Of a DNA stretch of 64,000 nucleotides, positions 7,719 to 15,098 are shown piece by piece. The position numbers and the translations under genes are program-made. The notes under the pieces were generated by a model that saw nothing but the letters and a program-made list of their open reading frames with translations, did no database searches and was not told the DNA's origin. The stretch is taken from assembly GCF_900110775.1 (NCBI RefSeq), contig NZ_FOEP01000003.1, forward strand, positions 124,001-188,000, read 5' to 3'. The DNA is from Thalassovita taeanensis. GTDB taxonomy: Bacteria > Pseudomonadota > Alphaproteobacteria > Rhodobacterales > Rhodobacteraceae. How positions within the stretch are numbered: the first letter of the stretch is position 1; each line of letters starts with the position of its first letter.

Positions 7719-9278
7719 TTAGGCGCGAATTTCCTGTGTGTCGGAATATTTGGCCATATCAAAATAGAATTTGCTACCCTGACCGACCTTGCTTTCAAAC
7801 TGTATCTGGGAGCCGTGCTTTTCGATGATCGCTTTCACGACGCTCAGGCCCAATCCAGTTCCATTTACCTTGCGGCGGTCGGACGAATCGACCTGCTGGA
7901 ACCGCTCCAGAATGTGCGGCTGCGATTTCTCGGGGATGCCGCAGCCCTTGTCCTTGACCCATATGCGCACCTTGCGGCCCATATCGGTCATCCCGACTTC
8001 GACATTCTCGCCGACCGGCGAGAACTTTGCCGCGTTTGACATCAGGTTGGACATTACCTGCATCAACCGATCCGGGTCGCCGTCAATTGTCAGGTTTTGA
8101 TCAAGCCCCTGCCCGACAAAGCGCACGCCGCATTCCAAAGCATAGCCTTCATTGGCCTCAACCGCCTCGGCCAGGAATTCTGCGACATTCATTTCCTGAA
8201 GCTGAAAGGGCATTCTTTCAGAGTCGATTTTATCCAGGTCCAGAATGTCATTGATCAGCAGAATCAGGCGGTCGGTGTTGCGCTTTGCGATTGCCAGAAT
8301 TGAATTCACGCGCTCGGGCAGCTCGTTTTCGGCCGCCATAGAGACCAACCCCAATGCTCCTTTGATCGAGGTCAGCGGCGTGCGCAGTTCGTGGCTTACC
8401 ATTGAAACGAATTCTGATTTCGCCTGAGTTGCCGCATTGCGCGCAGTGACATCGCGAACCACCGCCACATAACGCGGGGCGTTGCCGGCAGGCTGAACCA
8501 GTTGCAAACTGATCTCGACACTTCTGTCATCGTGGTGGATTTCGAACGTGATCGAACGCTCGCGCTGATAAGACAGCTGACGGATCTTGCGCCTTAGGTT
8601 CTTCATATCAATAAGGTCGTGCGTTTCCGGGATCGTCGCTTGTTGATACCCATCCTCGGGCCAGCCGAGCCGCGCGCGGGCGCTGTGGTTCATATAAGTG
8701 ATATGGAAATCGTCGGGGGTGAACATGTAAACTTCATCCCGCAGCAAATCCAGCGTTTCACGCAATTGCACTTCTGCGTCGAACGTCTTGAGCTTGGTGA
8801 TATCGGTTCGCAGGCCGATGGTTTCCTTCAGCCGACCCTTGGCATCCAGCACAGGCACCAGGGTTGTCTGGGTCCAATAGGCTTCGCCGCTTCGTGTCTG
8901 TAGGTGTGTTTCGCCTGCCCAGATTTTACCATCGAGCAAGTTCGCCTGAATGGTGTCGGAGTTGCTGTCGTAGAAATCGGGCGGGTAGAGCTGATGGATC
9001 GACTTCCCCAAAAGCTCGGATCTATCGAAACCGGAGGTCTTAAGAAATTTCTCGTTTACGCCTTTGATGGTCCAGTCCGGATTGATCACGGTGATCATGC
9101 AGTGCTCATCCAGCGCACGTTTATATATCAGCAGTTCACTGTCCAGATTGACGACTTTTCGCCAGGCCAGGAACGTGATCAGCAGGGCGGCAACCAAAAT
9201 AATGGCGGTTGCAAACCAAAGGGCGGGGAATGCCTGAAGGGAGTTGCTATCAGCAACGGCCGCGGCCCATTTCAGCAT
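7719..9278 (-). CDS. PAS-domain sensor histidine kinase
   Basis: A 519-residue kinase with one membrane helix near residues 18-38 and almost no periplasmic part. Two PAS-like domains follow (about 52-165 and 170-275; the first ends with the typical LRTDITKLK linker). The phosphoacceptor is His296 in MVSHELRTPLTSIKGAL. The ATPase domain has NLMSNAAKFSPVGENV, KDKGCGIP and NGTGLGLSVVKA. It probably senses an internal or membrane signal through PAS. It precedes the single-domain receiver at 7254 on the same strand. Its core closely matches the kinase at 3488-5803. Confidence 0.93.
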   Translation of the reverse strand: MLKWAAAVADSNSLQAFPALWFATAIILVAALLITFLAWRKVVNLDSELLIYKRALDEHCMITVINPDWTIKGVNEKFLKTSGFDRSELLGKSIHQLYPPDFYDSNSDTIQANLLDGKIWAGETHLQTRSGEAYWTQTTLVPVLDAKGRLKETIGLRTDITKLKTFDAEVQLRETLDLLRDEVYMFTPDDFHITYMNHSARARLGWPEDGYQQATIPETHDLIDMKNLRRKIRQLSYQRERSITFEIHHDDRSVEISLQLVQPAGNAPRYVAVVRDVTARNAATQAKSEFVSMVSHELRTPLTSIKGALGLVSMAAENELPERVNSILAIAKRNTDRLILLINDILDLDKIDSERMPFQLQEMNVAEFLAEAVEANEGYALECGVRFVGQGLDQNLTIDGDPDRLMQVMSNLMSNAAKFSPVGENVEVGMTDMGRKVRIWVKDKGCGIPEKSQPHILERFQQVDSSDRRKVNGTGLGLSVVKAIIEKHGSQIQFESKVGQGSKFYFDMAKYSDTQEIRA

Positions 9279-9777
9279 ATTGTTCTCCTACCCATGCCGT
9301 GCTTGCCAGAACACTATGCATATTTAACCTCACATACGCACATGCTCATTGGAAATATAGATCACACTTTTGATATTATCTAAGCATTTCATCTGCATGG
9401 AGCTGCAATATGGTTCAAGCGTGGAAAGTTTATGTCCTTTCAAACTTGATGTTTTGGCCAGTTTTGGGGCTGCACACGCCCGCGCCGCCCTCGTGTGCCT
9501 GCTGATATAGGAGCTTCGAAAAATTTGCGAGCGGCGCCGGTCGCATTGATTTTAAGCACAAAAACGCATGGCTACCGGTCCGGGGCGCGTTGTTTTCCAA
9601 AAAACGTGGTTCAGATGGCGGTGATGTCGGGTTCGAGGTCACCCCGCGCCGAGACGCCATTTTGCGCCATAATTTTGCGGATGTCGACGTCGGTCCTGCC
9701 CGGCGCTGAGCTGTGGTGGCTTTGAGTTCGCACCGCAGAGCACGCCGAAAGCCTGAGTGCCGTGTCGGTGCGGTCGG
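9279..9777. other. Gene-poor interval of about 500 nt
   Basis: No convincing complete gene. The right side up to about 9400 is AT-richer and should hold the promoter of the histidine kinase to its left. From 9506 to 9709 a plus-strand frame stays open and looks protein-like but has no start codon (separate entry). The rest shows no hairpin with a T-run and no recognisable RNA. Confidence 0.5.
9506..9709 (+). pseudogene. Possible 3' remnant of an unidentified gene
   Basis: A frame opens after a TGA (9503-9505) and reads about 67 codons to a TGA at 9707-9709. It has no ATG or well-placed alternative start. The translation (for example GGDVGFEVTPRRDAILRHNF) has an ordinary protein composition. 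I do not recognise the family. It may be the decayed end of a gene whose front has been lost, or chance in GC-rich DNA. Confidence 0.2.
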
Positions 9778-10812
9778 TTATCTCAGACGGCGATCTGTCA
9801 GGTTCAGACGCCCGGCGACGATGGGGCGGAGGGTGTCTGCCAGCTCGGGGGAGGCGGCCTGCATCTGCGCCAGCTCGTCAAGACGGTTGGTGGCGATCAG
9901 CTCGAGCAGGTCGAGGCGCAGGGCGCCAGTGCCGTCGCGCGGCAGGGTTTTGACCGTCTGAAGCAACGTCGGTTTCACGTCGGTATCATGTCGGTATTGC
10001 ATCGGTGCGTCGGCCTCGGCGAAGGCATAGAGGCCAACGCCGCCGGCGGGCAGGGAATAGGCGGCGAAAGCCACCTCGCGCGCGCCATCACCGATCAACG
10101 CGGCGCGGATCGCGGGGCCATCTTGTGCCACGCGGTTTTCCGAGCCTTCGCCATCGGACCAATGCATCAGGCGGCGGGTGATGAAATTATAAAGCCGCTT
10201 GCCTGTCGCCATCCAGATCCGCGAGGGCAGGGATTTGCGCGCCAGCATTTTCTTTTCCGAGGGCGTCAGCAGATGTGGCGCGAAGGCGCGTTTCTGTTTC
10301 AGCATATGGCGCAGATCCTCGCGCGCGGCGACGCGGAACATCTTGCCCCGGCGGCGGTGCACGGTGGCAAGCTGAAAGTCGATGACCGAGGCGCGGCCAT
10401 CGGGGGTCATCAGCCAGTTTTGCGGCTTGGCAATATCGTTGTGGGTCACGCCACGGTGGCGCATTTCGCGCAGCAGGCGTTTGGCGTCTTTGTACCATTC
10501 AGCATGTGACGGCTTGGCCAGATGCAGCGGCGTGCCCGCCGACCAGACCCGCAGAATTCCAGCGCGGTCGGCCTGAAGCAGAATAGGGGTGCCTTCGATG
10601 CCCTGAACGGCGCGCAAGCCGCGCGCCTCTTTGCGGGCAAGGAATTGCGAGACCGGCCGGGCGTACCACGGCACGCCGTCCAGCCGCCGCAACGCCACGC
10701 GCTGTTCCGGGTCGTTGGCCATATGGCCCGATACGGTTTCGGAAAAGATGTCACGTTTGAGGATGGTATCGGGGACAAACCCGGCCAGCGATGTCGGCTG
10801 TGATGTTGTCAT
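9778..10812 (-). CDS. Protein-kinase-fold protein (RIO/LPS-kinase-like), carrying an 11-nt repeat insertion
   Basis: A 344-residue protein. The catalytic loop of the kinase fold is visible as HRGVTHNDIAKPQNWL, followed by the metal-site strand SVIDFQLA (DFQ instead of DFG). A glycine-rich ATP loop is not obvious, which resembles atypical RIO- and lipopolysaccharide-type kinases. The C-terminal ~140 residues are unassigned and include a segment encoded by an 11-nt tandem repeat (9963-10006). ATG 10812 is preceded by AGGAGG. Target and activity are unknown. It lies downstream of the aldehyde dehydrogenase beyond a terminator, so it is probably expressed separately. Confidence 0.75.
   Translation of the reverse strand: MTTSQPTSLAGFVPDTILKRDIFSETVSGHMANDPEQRVALRRLDGVPWYARPVSQFLARKEARGLRAVQGIEGTPILLQADRAGILRVWSAGTPLHLAKPSHAEWYKDAKRLLREMRHRGVTHNDIAKPQNWLMTPDGRASVIDFQLATVHRRRGKMFRVAAREDLRHMLKQKRAFAPHLLTPSEKKMLARKSLPSRIWMATGKRLYNFITRRLMHWSDGEGSENRVAQDGPAIRAALIGDGAREVAFAAYSLPAGGVGLYAFAEADAPMQYRHDTDVKPTLLQTVKTLPRDGTGALRLDLLELIATNRLDELAQMQAASPELADTLRPIVAGRLNLTDRRLR
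9963..10006 (-). repeat. Four-unit 11-nt tandem repeat inside the kinase gene
   Basis: On the minus strand the units are ACCGATGCAAT, ACCGACATGAT, ACCGACGTGAA and ACCGACGTTGC. The stretch 9966-10009 matches 41497-41540 at 41 of 44 positions. In the kinase frame it encodes APMQYRHDTDVKPT. Confidence 0.85.
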
Positions 10813-10830
10813 GCGGCACCTCCTGAAACA

Positions 10831-10861
10831 AAAACATCCGGGGCTGATATAGCCCCGGATG
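10831..10861 (-). terminator. Terminator of the aldehyde dehydrogenase gene
   Basis: Perfect 11-bp arms at 10835-10845 (CATCCGGGGCT) and 10851-10861 with a 5-nt loop. On the minus strand they are followed by TTTT. It stands 26 nt past the aldehyde dehydrogenase stop and just before the kinase ribosome site. Confidence 0.85.
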
Positions 10862-10886
10862 CATGTGTCAAGCAATGGTGGTGGGG

Positions 10887-12326
10887 TTATTCCGCCGCCC
10901 AACCCGCAACGGATTTGACTTCGAGGAAATCCTCGATGCCCCAAACGCCGCCTTCGCGACCGTTGCCGGATTGTTTCATGCCACCAAACGGCGCACCCGC
11001 GCCGCGTGAGGCACCGTTCATTTCAACCATGCCCGAGCGCAGTTGCTGCGCCAGCCGGTTGGCGCGGGGGCCGTCTTGCGTCTGCACATAGTTGGTCAGG
11101 CCGTAGACGGTGTCATTGGCGATGGCGACGGCTTCTTCCTCGGTCTCGAACGGGATGATTGACAGGACCGGGCCGAAGATTTCTTCGCGGGCGATGGTCA
11201 TCTGGTTGGTCACATCGGCAAAGACGGTCGGTTTGACGAAGAAGCCGCGGTTCAGGTGCTCGGGGCGACCGGTGCCACCGGCAACAAGGCGGGCGCCTTC
11301 GTCGATGCCCTTTTGGATCAGGCCCTGAATTTTGGTCCATTGCGCTTCGTTCACGACAGGGCCGATGTGGCGGCCCGAGTCGTGCGCGCTGCCGACGGTG
11401 ACAGAATTGGCGACTTCGGCGGCGGTTGCGACGGCTTGGTCGTAAATGCCCTTTTGCACCAGCATCCGGCTGGGTGCGTTGCACGACTGGCCGGTGTTGT
11501 TCATCATATGCAGCACGCCGCGTTTGACGGCCTTGTCGTCGGCATCGGCGAAGATGATGTTGGCGCCCTTGCCGCCCAGTTCCAGGTGCACGCGCTTGAG
11601 CGTGTCAGCGGCGGTTTTGGAGATGGCGATGCCGGCACGGGTCGAGCCGGTGAAGCTGACCATGTCGACGTCTTTATGACCCGAAAGCTGGGTTCCGACA
11701 CCAAGTCCGTCACCGTTGACCAGATTGAAGACGCCCGGCGGGAAACCGGCCTCGTGCATGAACTCGGCAAAGAGGATCGCGTCGAGCGGGCTTTCCTCGG
11801 ACGGTTTCAGCACCATGGTGCAGCCGGCGATGGCGGCGGCGATGACCTTGAGCGTGACCTGATTCATCGGCCAGTTCCACGGTGTGATCAGGGCGCAAAC
11901 GCCGATCGGTTCGTGAATGATGCGGTCATTCGGGGCGTGGTCGCCCAGCGGTTTGATGAATTTGAAATCCTTGGCCGCTTTGATGAAGTTCGTGATGTGC
12001 CAAGTGCCGGCGCCAACCTGACTGGAGCGGGACATGTCGATGGGCGCGCCCATCTCGATGCTCATGGCTTGCGCCATTTCTTCGGAGCGGGCCTTGTAGA
12101 TTTCCAGCAGCTTTTCCACCAGCGCGATGCGTTCGGCGGGCGACGTGGCCATCCATGCGGGGAAGGCGGCCTTGGCGGCGGCAACGGCGGCGTCGCTATC
12201 GGCCTGACCGCCCAGCGAGATCACGGCGCAGGGCTCTTCTGTCGAGGGATCAATGACGTTGTGGTCGCGCGGCTGAGCCGGATTGACCCATGCCCCATTG
12301 ATATAAAATTGGCGTTTCTCGATCAT
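10887..12326 (-). CDS. NAD(P)-dependent aldehyde dehydrogenase
   Basis: A 479-residue enzyme of the ALDH superfamily that oxidises an aldehyde to an acid. The catalytic set is intact: Asn151 (TPWNWPMNQ), general base Glu249 (HLELGGKGANI) and nucleophile Cys282 (GQSCNAPSRM). ATG 12326 is preceded by GGAGGTCAAAG, which fixes the start. It is monocistronic, with a terminator at 10831. A palindrome upstream (12458-12471) is shared with the class III aminotransferase gene at 41611. This suggests that the substrate is a semialdehyde made by transamination (inference). Exact substrate unknown. Confidence 0.93.
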   Translation of the reverse strand: MIEKRQFYINGAWVNPAQPRDHNVIDPSTEEPCAVISLGGQADSDAAVAAAKAAFPAWMATSPAERIALVEKLLEIYKARSEEMAQAMSIEMGAPIDMSRSSQVGAGTWHITNFIKAAKDFKFIKPLGDHAPNDRIIHEPIGVCALITPWNWPMNQVTLKVIAAAIAGCTMVLKPSEESPLDAILFAEFMHEAGFPPGVFNLVNGDGLGVGTQLSGHKDVDMVSFTGSTRAGIAISKTAADTLKRVHLELGGKGANIIFADADDKAVKRGVLHMMNNTGQSCNAPSRMLVQKGIYDQAVATAAEVANSVTVGSAHDSGRHIGPVVNEAQWTKIQGLIQKGIDEGARLVAGGTGRPEHLNRGFFVKPTVFADVTNQMTIAREEIFGPVLSIIPFETEEEAVAIANDTVYGLTNYVQTQDGPRANRLAQQLRSGMVEMNGASRGAGAPFGGMKQSGNGREGGVWGIEDFLEVKSVAGWAAE

Positions 12327-12457
12327 CTTTGACCTCCGTGAGGATGTTCCCAGGGCTGTGGTCAATTTCCGCATGGTGGAAGGGTTGGCCGCAGGTTTCC
12401 GCGGCAGTCTGGCAGGGGTTTTAGGCTCCTGCAAGGGGCAGTCTTGTTGATTTCAAA

Positions 12458-12471
12458 AATTTGATCAAATT
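12458..12471. promoter_or_regulatory. 14-bp palindrome, candidate operator
   Basis: AATTTGATCAAATT is a perfect palindrome in the divergent region between the aldehyde dehydrogenase and peroxiredoxin genes, 131 nt before the dehydrogenase ATG. Thirteen of its bases recur at 42981-42993. Confidence 0.55.
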
Positions 12472-12604
12472 AGGAAGTGAGGTGGGATCACATGACGCAC
12501 TGGCGGTTTTTTGACATAGTCGATAGAAAAACTCTGGAACTTGCCAGTTTAGAACATATCTAATATACAGAATGTAATCAGACAACTTTTGGAAGGACAG
12601 TCGA

Positions 12605-13258
12605 ATGGGCTTGCGTATCAATGACATCGTACCGAATTTTACAGCCGAGACAGATCAGGGGACGATCACGTTCCACGACTGGATCGGAGATAGCTGGGCG
12701 ATTCTGTTTTCCCACCCCAAGGATTTCACTCCTGTCTGCACAACCGAATTTGGCGCCGTGGCGCAACTGGCCGATGAATGGGTCAAGCGCAACACCAAGG
12801 TGATCGGCCTGTCGGTGGACGGTGTTGACGAGCACAAGCAGTGGAAAAGCGACATCGAAGCGTTTTCCGGCGCGCCCGCAGGGTTCCCGATCATCGCGGA
12901 TCGGGATCTGGCAGTGTCGAAGGCCTTCGATATGCTGCCCGCCGAGGCGTATCTGCCCGATGGGCGCACGGCCGCCGATTCGGCCAGCGTGCGGTCGGTG
13001 TTCATTGTCAGCCCCGACAAGAAGGTGCAGCTGATCATGACCTATCCGATGTCGGTAGGCCGTAACTTTGCCGAGGTGCTGCGCGCGCTGGACGGGTTGC
13101 AGGCAACCTTTGGCACGCCGGTTGCCACTCCGGCCAACTGGACCGTGGGGCAGGACGTGATTGTGGCGCTGTCGCTGACCGACGATCAGGCGCGCGAAAA
13201 GTTTGGCGAGATCGACGTCAAGCTGCCCTATCTGCGCACGACCAAATACAAGGCCTGA
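12605..13258 (+). CDS. 1-Cys peroxiredoxin (Prx6 type)
   Basis: A 217-residue thiol peroxidase that reduces hydrogen peroxide and organic peroxides in the cytoplasm. The peroxidatic Cys45 sits in HPKDFTPVCTTEFGA. Length and the long C-terminal extension (from about 165) match the Prx6/1-Cys group, and no second conserved cysteine is seen. GGAAGGACAG before the ATG is the ribosome site. Transcribed alone, with a strong terminator downstream. Divergent from the aldehyde dehydrogenase. Confidence 0.95.
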   Translation: MGLRINDIVPNFTAETDQGTITFHDWIGDSWAILFSHPKDFTPVCTTEFGAVAQLADEWVKRNTKVIGLSVDGVDEHKQWKSDIEAFSGAPAGFPIIADRDLAVSKAFDMLPAEAYLPDGRTAADSASVRSVFIVSPDKKVQLIMTYPMSVGRNFAEVLRALDGLQATFGTPVATPANWTVGQDVIVALSLTDDQAREKFGEIDVKLPYLRTTKYKA

Positions 13259-13290
13259 TCTGCGCCTGACCTATTTGAAGTGATGATTGA

Positions 13291-13319
13291 GACCCCGGAG
13301 ATTTCCGGGGTCTTTTTTT
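13291..13319 (+). terminator. Rho-independent terminator of the peroxiredoxin gene
   Basis: Arms GACCCCGG (13291-13298) and CCGGGGTC (13305-13312) are followed by seven T residues. Confidence 0.95.
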
Positions 13320-13342
13320 GTGCGTCACAGTTGCAACAGGAT

Positions 13343-13367
13343 TATAGGTGGTAAAAAATTACCTATA
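13343..13367. promoter_or_regulatory. Inverted repeat TATAGGT-N11-ACCTATA before the rimK-type operon
   Basis: Perfect 7-bp arms at 13343-13349 and 13361-13367 enclose an AT-rich spacer, 32 nt before the first ATG of the operon. An inner GGTAA/TTACC pair overlaps it. The position suggests an operator; the protein that binds it is unknown. Confidence 0.5.
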
Positions 13368-13399
13368 GACAAAGAGGATTAGTTTTTTTACGAGGGCGC

Positions 13400-13687
13400 A
13401 TGAAAAATGACCTGACTGAAACACACCTTGCCGCCTGCGCAGACAAGCTTGCCGATCTTTATACCAAAGAGTTTGGCGGCAAATCGGATGGGCGTTACCG
13501 GATCCCGGTGAAACTGCTGCGGCAGTTGCTGCAGCGCCGTCGCCTGTATGACAGTGATACGCTGATCCTGTCCCGCGCGCTGTTCGAGCGGGGCTTTGTG
13601 CTGATCGACATGGAAACATTCTTTGTCGTGCTCAGTGCCAATACCTTTGTGAACTATCGCCGCGTCAGTGAGGATGTGCTGAAATGA
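13400..13687 (+). CDS. Uncharacterised 95-residue protein, first gene of the RimK cluster
   Basis: I do not recognise a named family. The product is charged and soluble, predicted mostly helical with a C-terminal hydrophobic strand region (FVLIDMETFFVVLSANTFVN). It has no membrane helix and no signal peptide. Its last four bases overlap the next start (ATGA), so it is translationally coupled to the RimB-like protease and very likely works with the polyglutamylation enzymes, perhaps as adaptor or regulator (inference). GAGGGC before the ATG serves as ribosome site. Confidence 0.8.
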   Translation: MKNDLTETHLAACADKLADLYTKEFGGKSDGRYRIPVKLLRQLLQRRRLYDSDTLILSRALFERGFVLIDMETFFVVLSANTFVNYRRVSEDVLK

Positions 13688-14154
13688 CAGCGAAGACCGG
13701 GCGCAAGCCTCGTCCGCCGATGATCATCGGCTGGCGCGAACGCATTGCCCTGCCCGAACTGGGCCTTCCACTGCTGACGGCCAAGATCGACACAGGGGCG
13801 CGGACCTCAGCGCTGCATGCGACGCGGATCCGCATCTTCGAGCGCGAGGGGCAGGAATGGGTGCGGTTTCACATTCCGCATGCCAGCGGGCTGAAGGCGC
13901 GTGATTGCGAGGCGCGGCTGGTTGACCAGCGGGCGATCAAGAATACCAGCGGCACGCCGCAGGACCGGTTGGTGATCGAAACGCTGCTGGTTCTGGACGG
14001 TCGGAAATGGCGGATTGACGTTTCTTTGACAGATAGGTCCGGCATGGTGATGCCGATCATCCTTGGCCGTACGGCCATACGTAAACGCGGTATCCTTGTG
14101 GATGCCGGAAAATCTTTTATGGCCGGCTCGCCGGTCGCCGTCGCGGCCCCGTAA
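13684..14154 (+). CDS. RimB-like retropepsin-fold protease (PF05618, 'ATP-dependent zinc protease')
   Basis: A 156-residue protein of the family called ATP-dependent zinc protease, which has an aspartic-protease (retropepsin) fold. The active-site loop [12 protein letters not shown] is at residues 35-46, and [14 protein letters not shown] is the matching C-terminal strand. In other bacteria the homologue RimB acts with RimK in ribosomal protein S6 modification. It sits between the small unknown gene (4-nt overlap) and rimK (38 nt). The proposed job here is trimming or controlling glutamate tails added by RimK. Confidence 0.9.
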   Translation: MTAKTGRKPRPPMIIGWRERIALPELGLPLLTAKIDTGARTSALHATRIRIFEREGQEWVRFHIPHASGLKARDCEARLVDQRAIKNTSGTPQDRLVIETLLVLDGRKWRIDVSLTDRSGMVMPIILGRTAIRKRGILVDAGKSFMAGSPVAVAAP

Positions 14155-14192
14155 GGGATAGGTCACGATCTTCTTCAGGAAAGGAAGAGACA

Positions 14193-15098
14193 ATGAAAAT
14201 AGCGATGATGGCCCGGAATGCGAACCTGTATTCACATCAACGACTGAAGCAGGCGGCCGAAGAGCGCGGCCACGAGTTGGACATGATCAACACGCTGCGC
14301 TGCACGATGAACATCGCGTCGCGGCGGCCCGAGATTTATTACGAGGGGCAAAAGCTGCCGACCTATGATGCGGTCATTCCGCGGATCGGTGCCTCGGTCA
14401 CGTTTTACGGTCTGGCAGTGTTGCGCCAGTTCGAGATGATGGGCGTTTACCCGCTGAACGAATCCGTGGCGATTGGCCGGTCGCGGGACAAGCTGCGCTC
14501 GATGCAGTTGCTGGCCCGCGATGGGATCGGATTGCCGGTCACGACCTTTGCACATGACCCCAAGCAGACCGAGGAAGTGGTCAAGATGGCCGGCGGCGCG
14601 CCGTTGGTGATCAAGCTGCTGGAAGGCACGCAGGGCATTGGCGTGGTTCTGGCTGACACTGATCGGTCGGCCAAGTCGGTGATCGAAGCGTTTCGCGGCG
14701 CGGGCGTGAACATCCTGGTGCAGGAGTTCATCAAGGAAGCGGGCGGCACCGATATTCGGGCGCTGGTCGTGGGTGGCAAGGTTGTGGCCGCGATGAAGCG
14801 CACCGGGGCCGAGGGCGAATTCCGGTCCAACCTGCATCGTGGCGGATCGGCCAATGTGGTCAAGCTGTCACCCGAGGAGCGGTCAACCGCGGTTCGGGCG
14901 GCGAAGGCGATGGGGCTGAACGTGTGTGGCGTGGATATGCTGCGTTCGAACCACGGTCCCGTGGTGATGGAGGTGAACTCTTCGCCGGGGCTGGAAGGGG
15001 TTGAGAAGGCCACGGGGATTGATATCGCCGGCAAGATCATCGAGTGCATCGAGAAGAACGCCAAAGTGGGCGCAACCAGAACGCGGGGCAAGGGCTGA
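14193..15098 (+). CDS. rimK: RimK-family ATP-grasp alpha-L-glutamate ligase
   Basis: A 301-residue ATP-grasp ligase that adds glutamate residues to the C-terminus of ribosomal protein S6 in characterised bacteria. Visible parts are the N-terminal Rossmann-like domain, the ATP-grasp core ([39 protein letters not shown]) and the metal-binding end ([19 protein letters not shown]). Length is as expected. AGGAAAGGAAG is the ribosome site. The stop overlaps the next start (TGATG). The rpsF gene for S6 is not in the window, so the target is inferred from the family. Confidence 0.95.
   Translation: MKIAMMARNANLYSHQRLKQAAEERGHELDMINTLRCTMNIASRRPEIYYEGQKLPTYDAVIPRIGASVTFYGLAVLRQFEMMGVYPLNESVAIGRSRDKLRSMQLLARDGIGLPVTTFAHDPKQTEEVVKMAGGAPLVIKLLEGTQGIGVVLADTDRSAKSVIEAFRGAGVNILVQEFIKEAGGTDIRALVVGGKVVAAMKRTGAEGEFRSNLHRGGSANVVKLSPEERSTAVRAAKAMGLNVCGVDMLRSNHGPVVMEVNSSPGLEGVEKATGIDIAGKIIECIEKNAKVGATRTRGKG

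Noticed and set aside
12511-12540. TTGACA box as a peroxiredoxin promoter -35
   Set aside because: The spacing leads to a poor -10 sequence, and more than one alternative exists in the AT-rich stretch; I could not choose a promoter with confidence.
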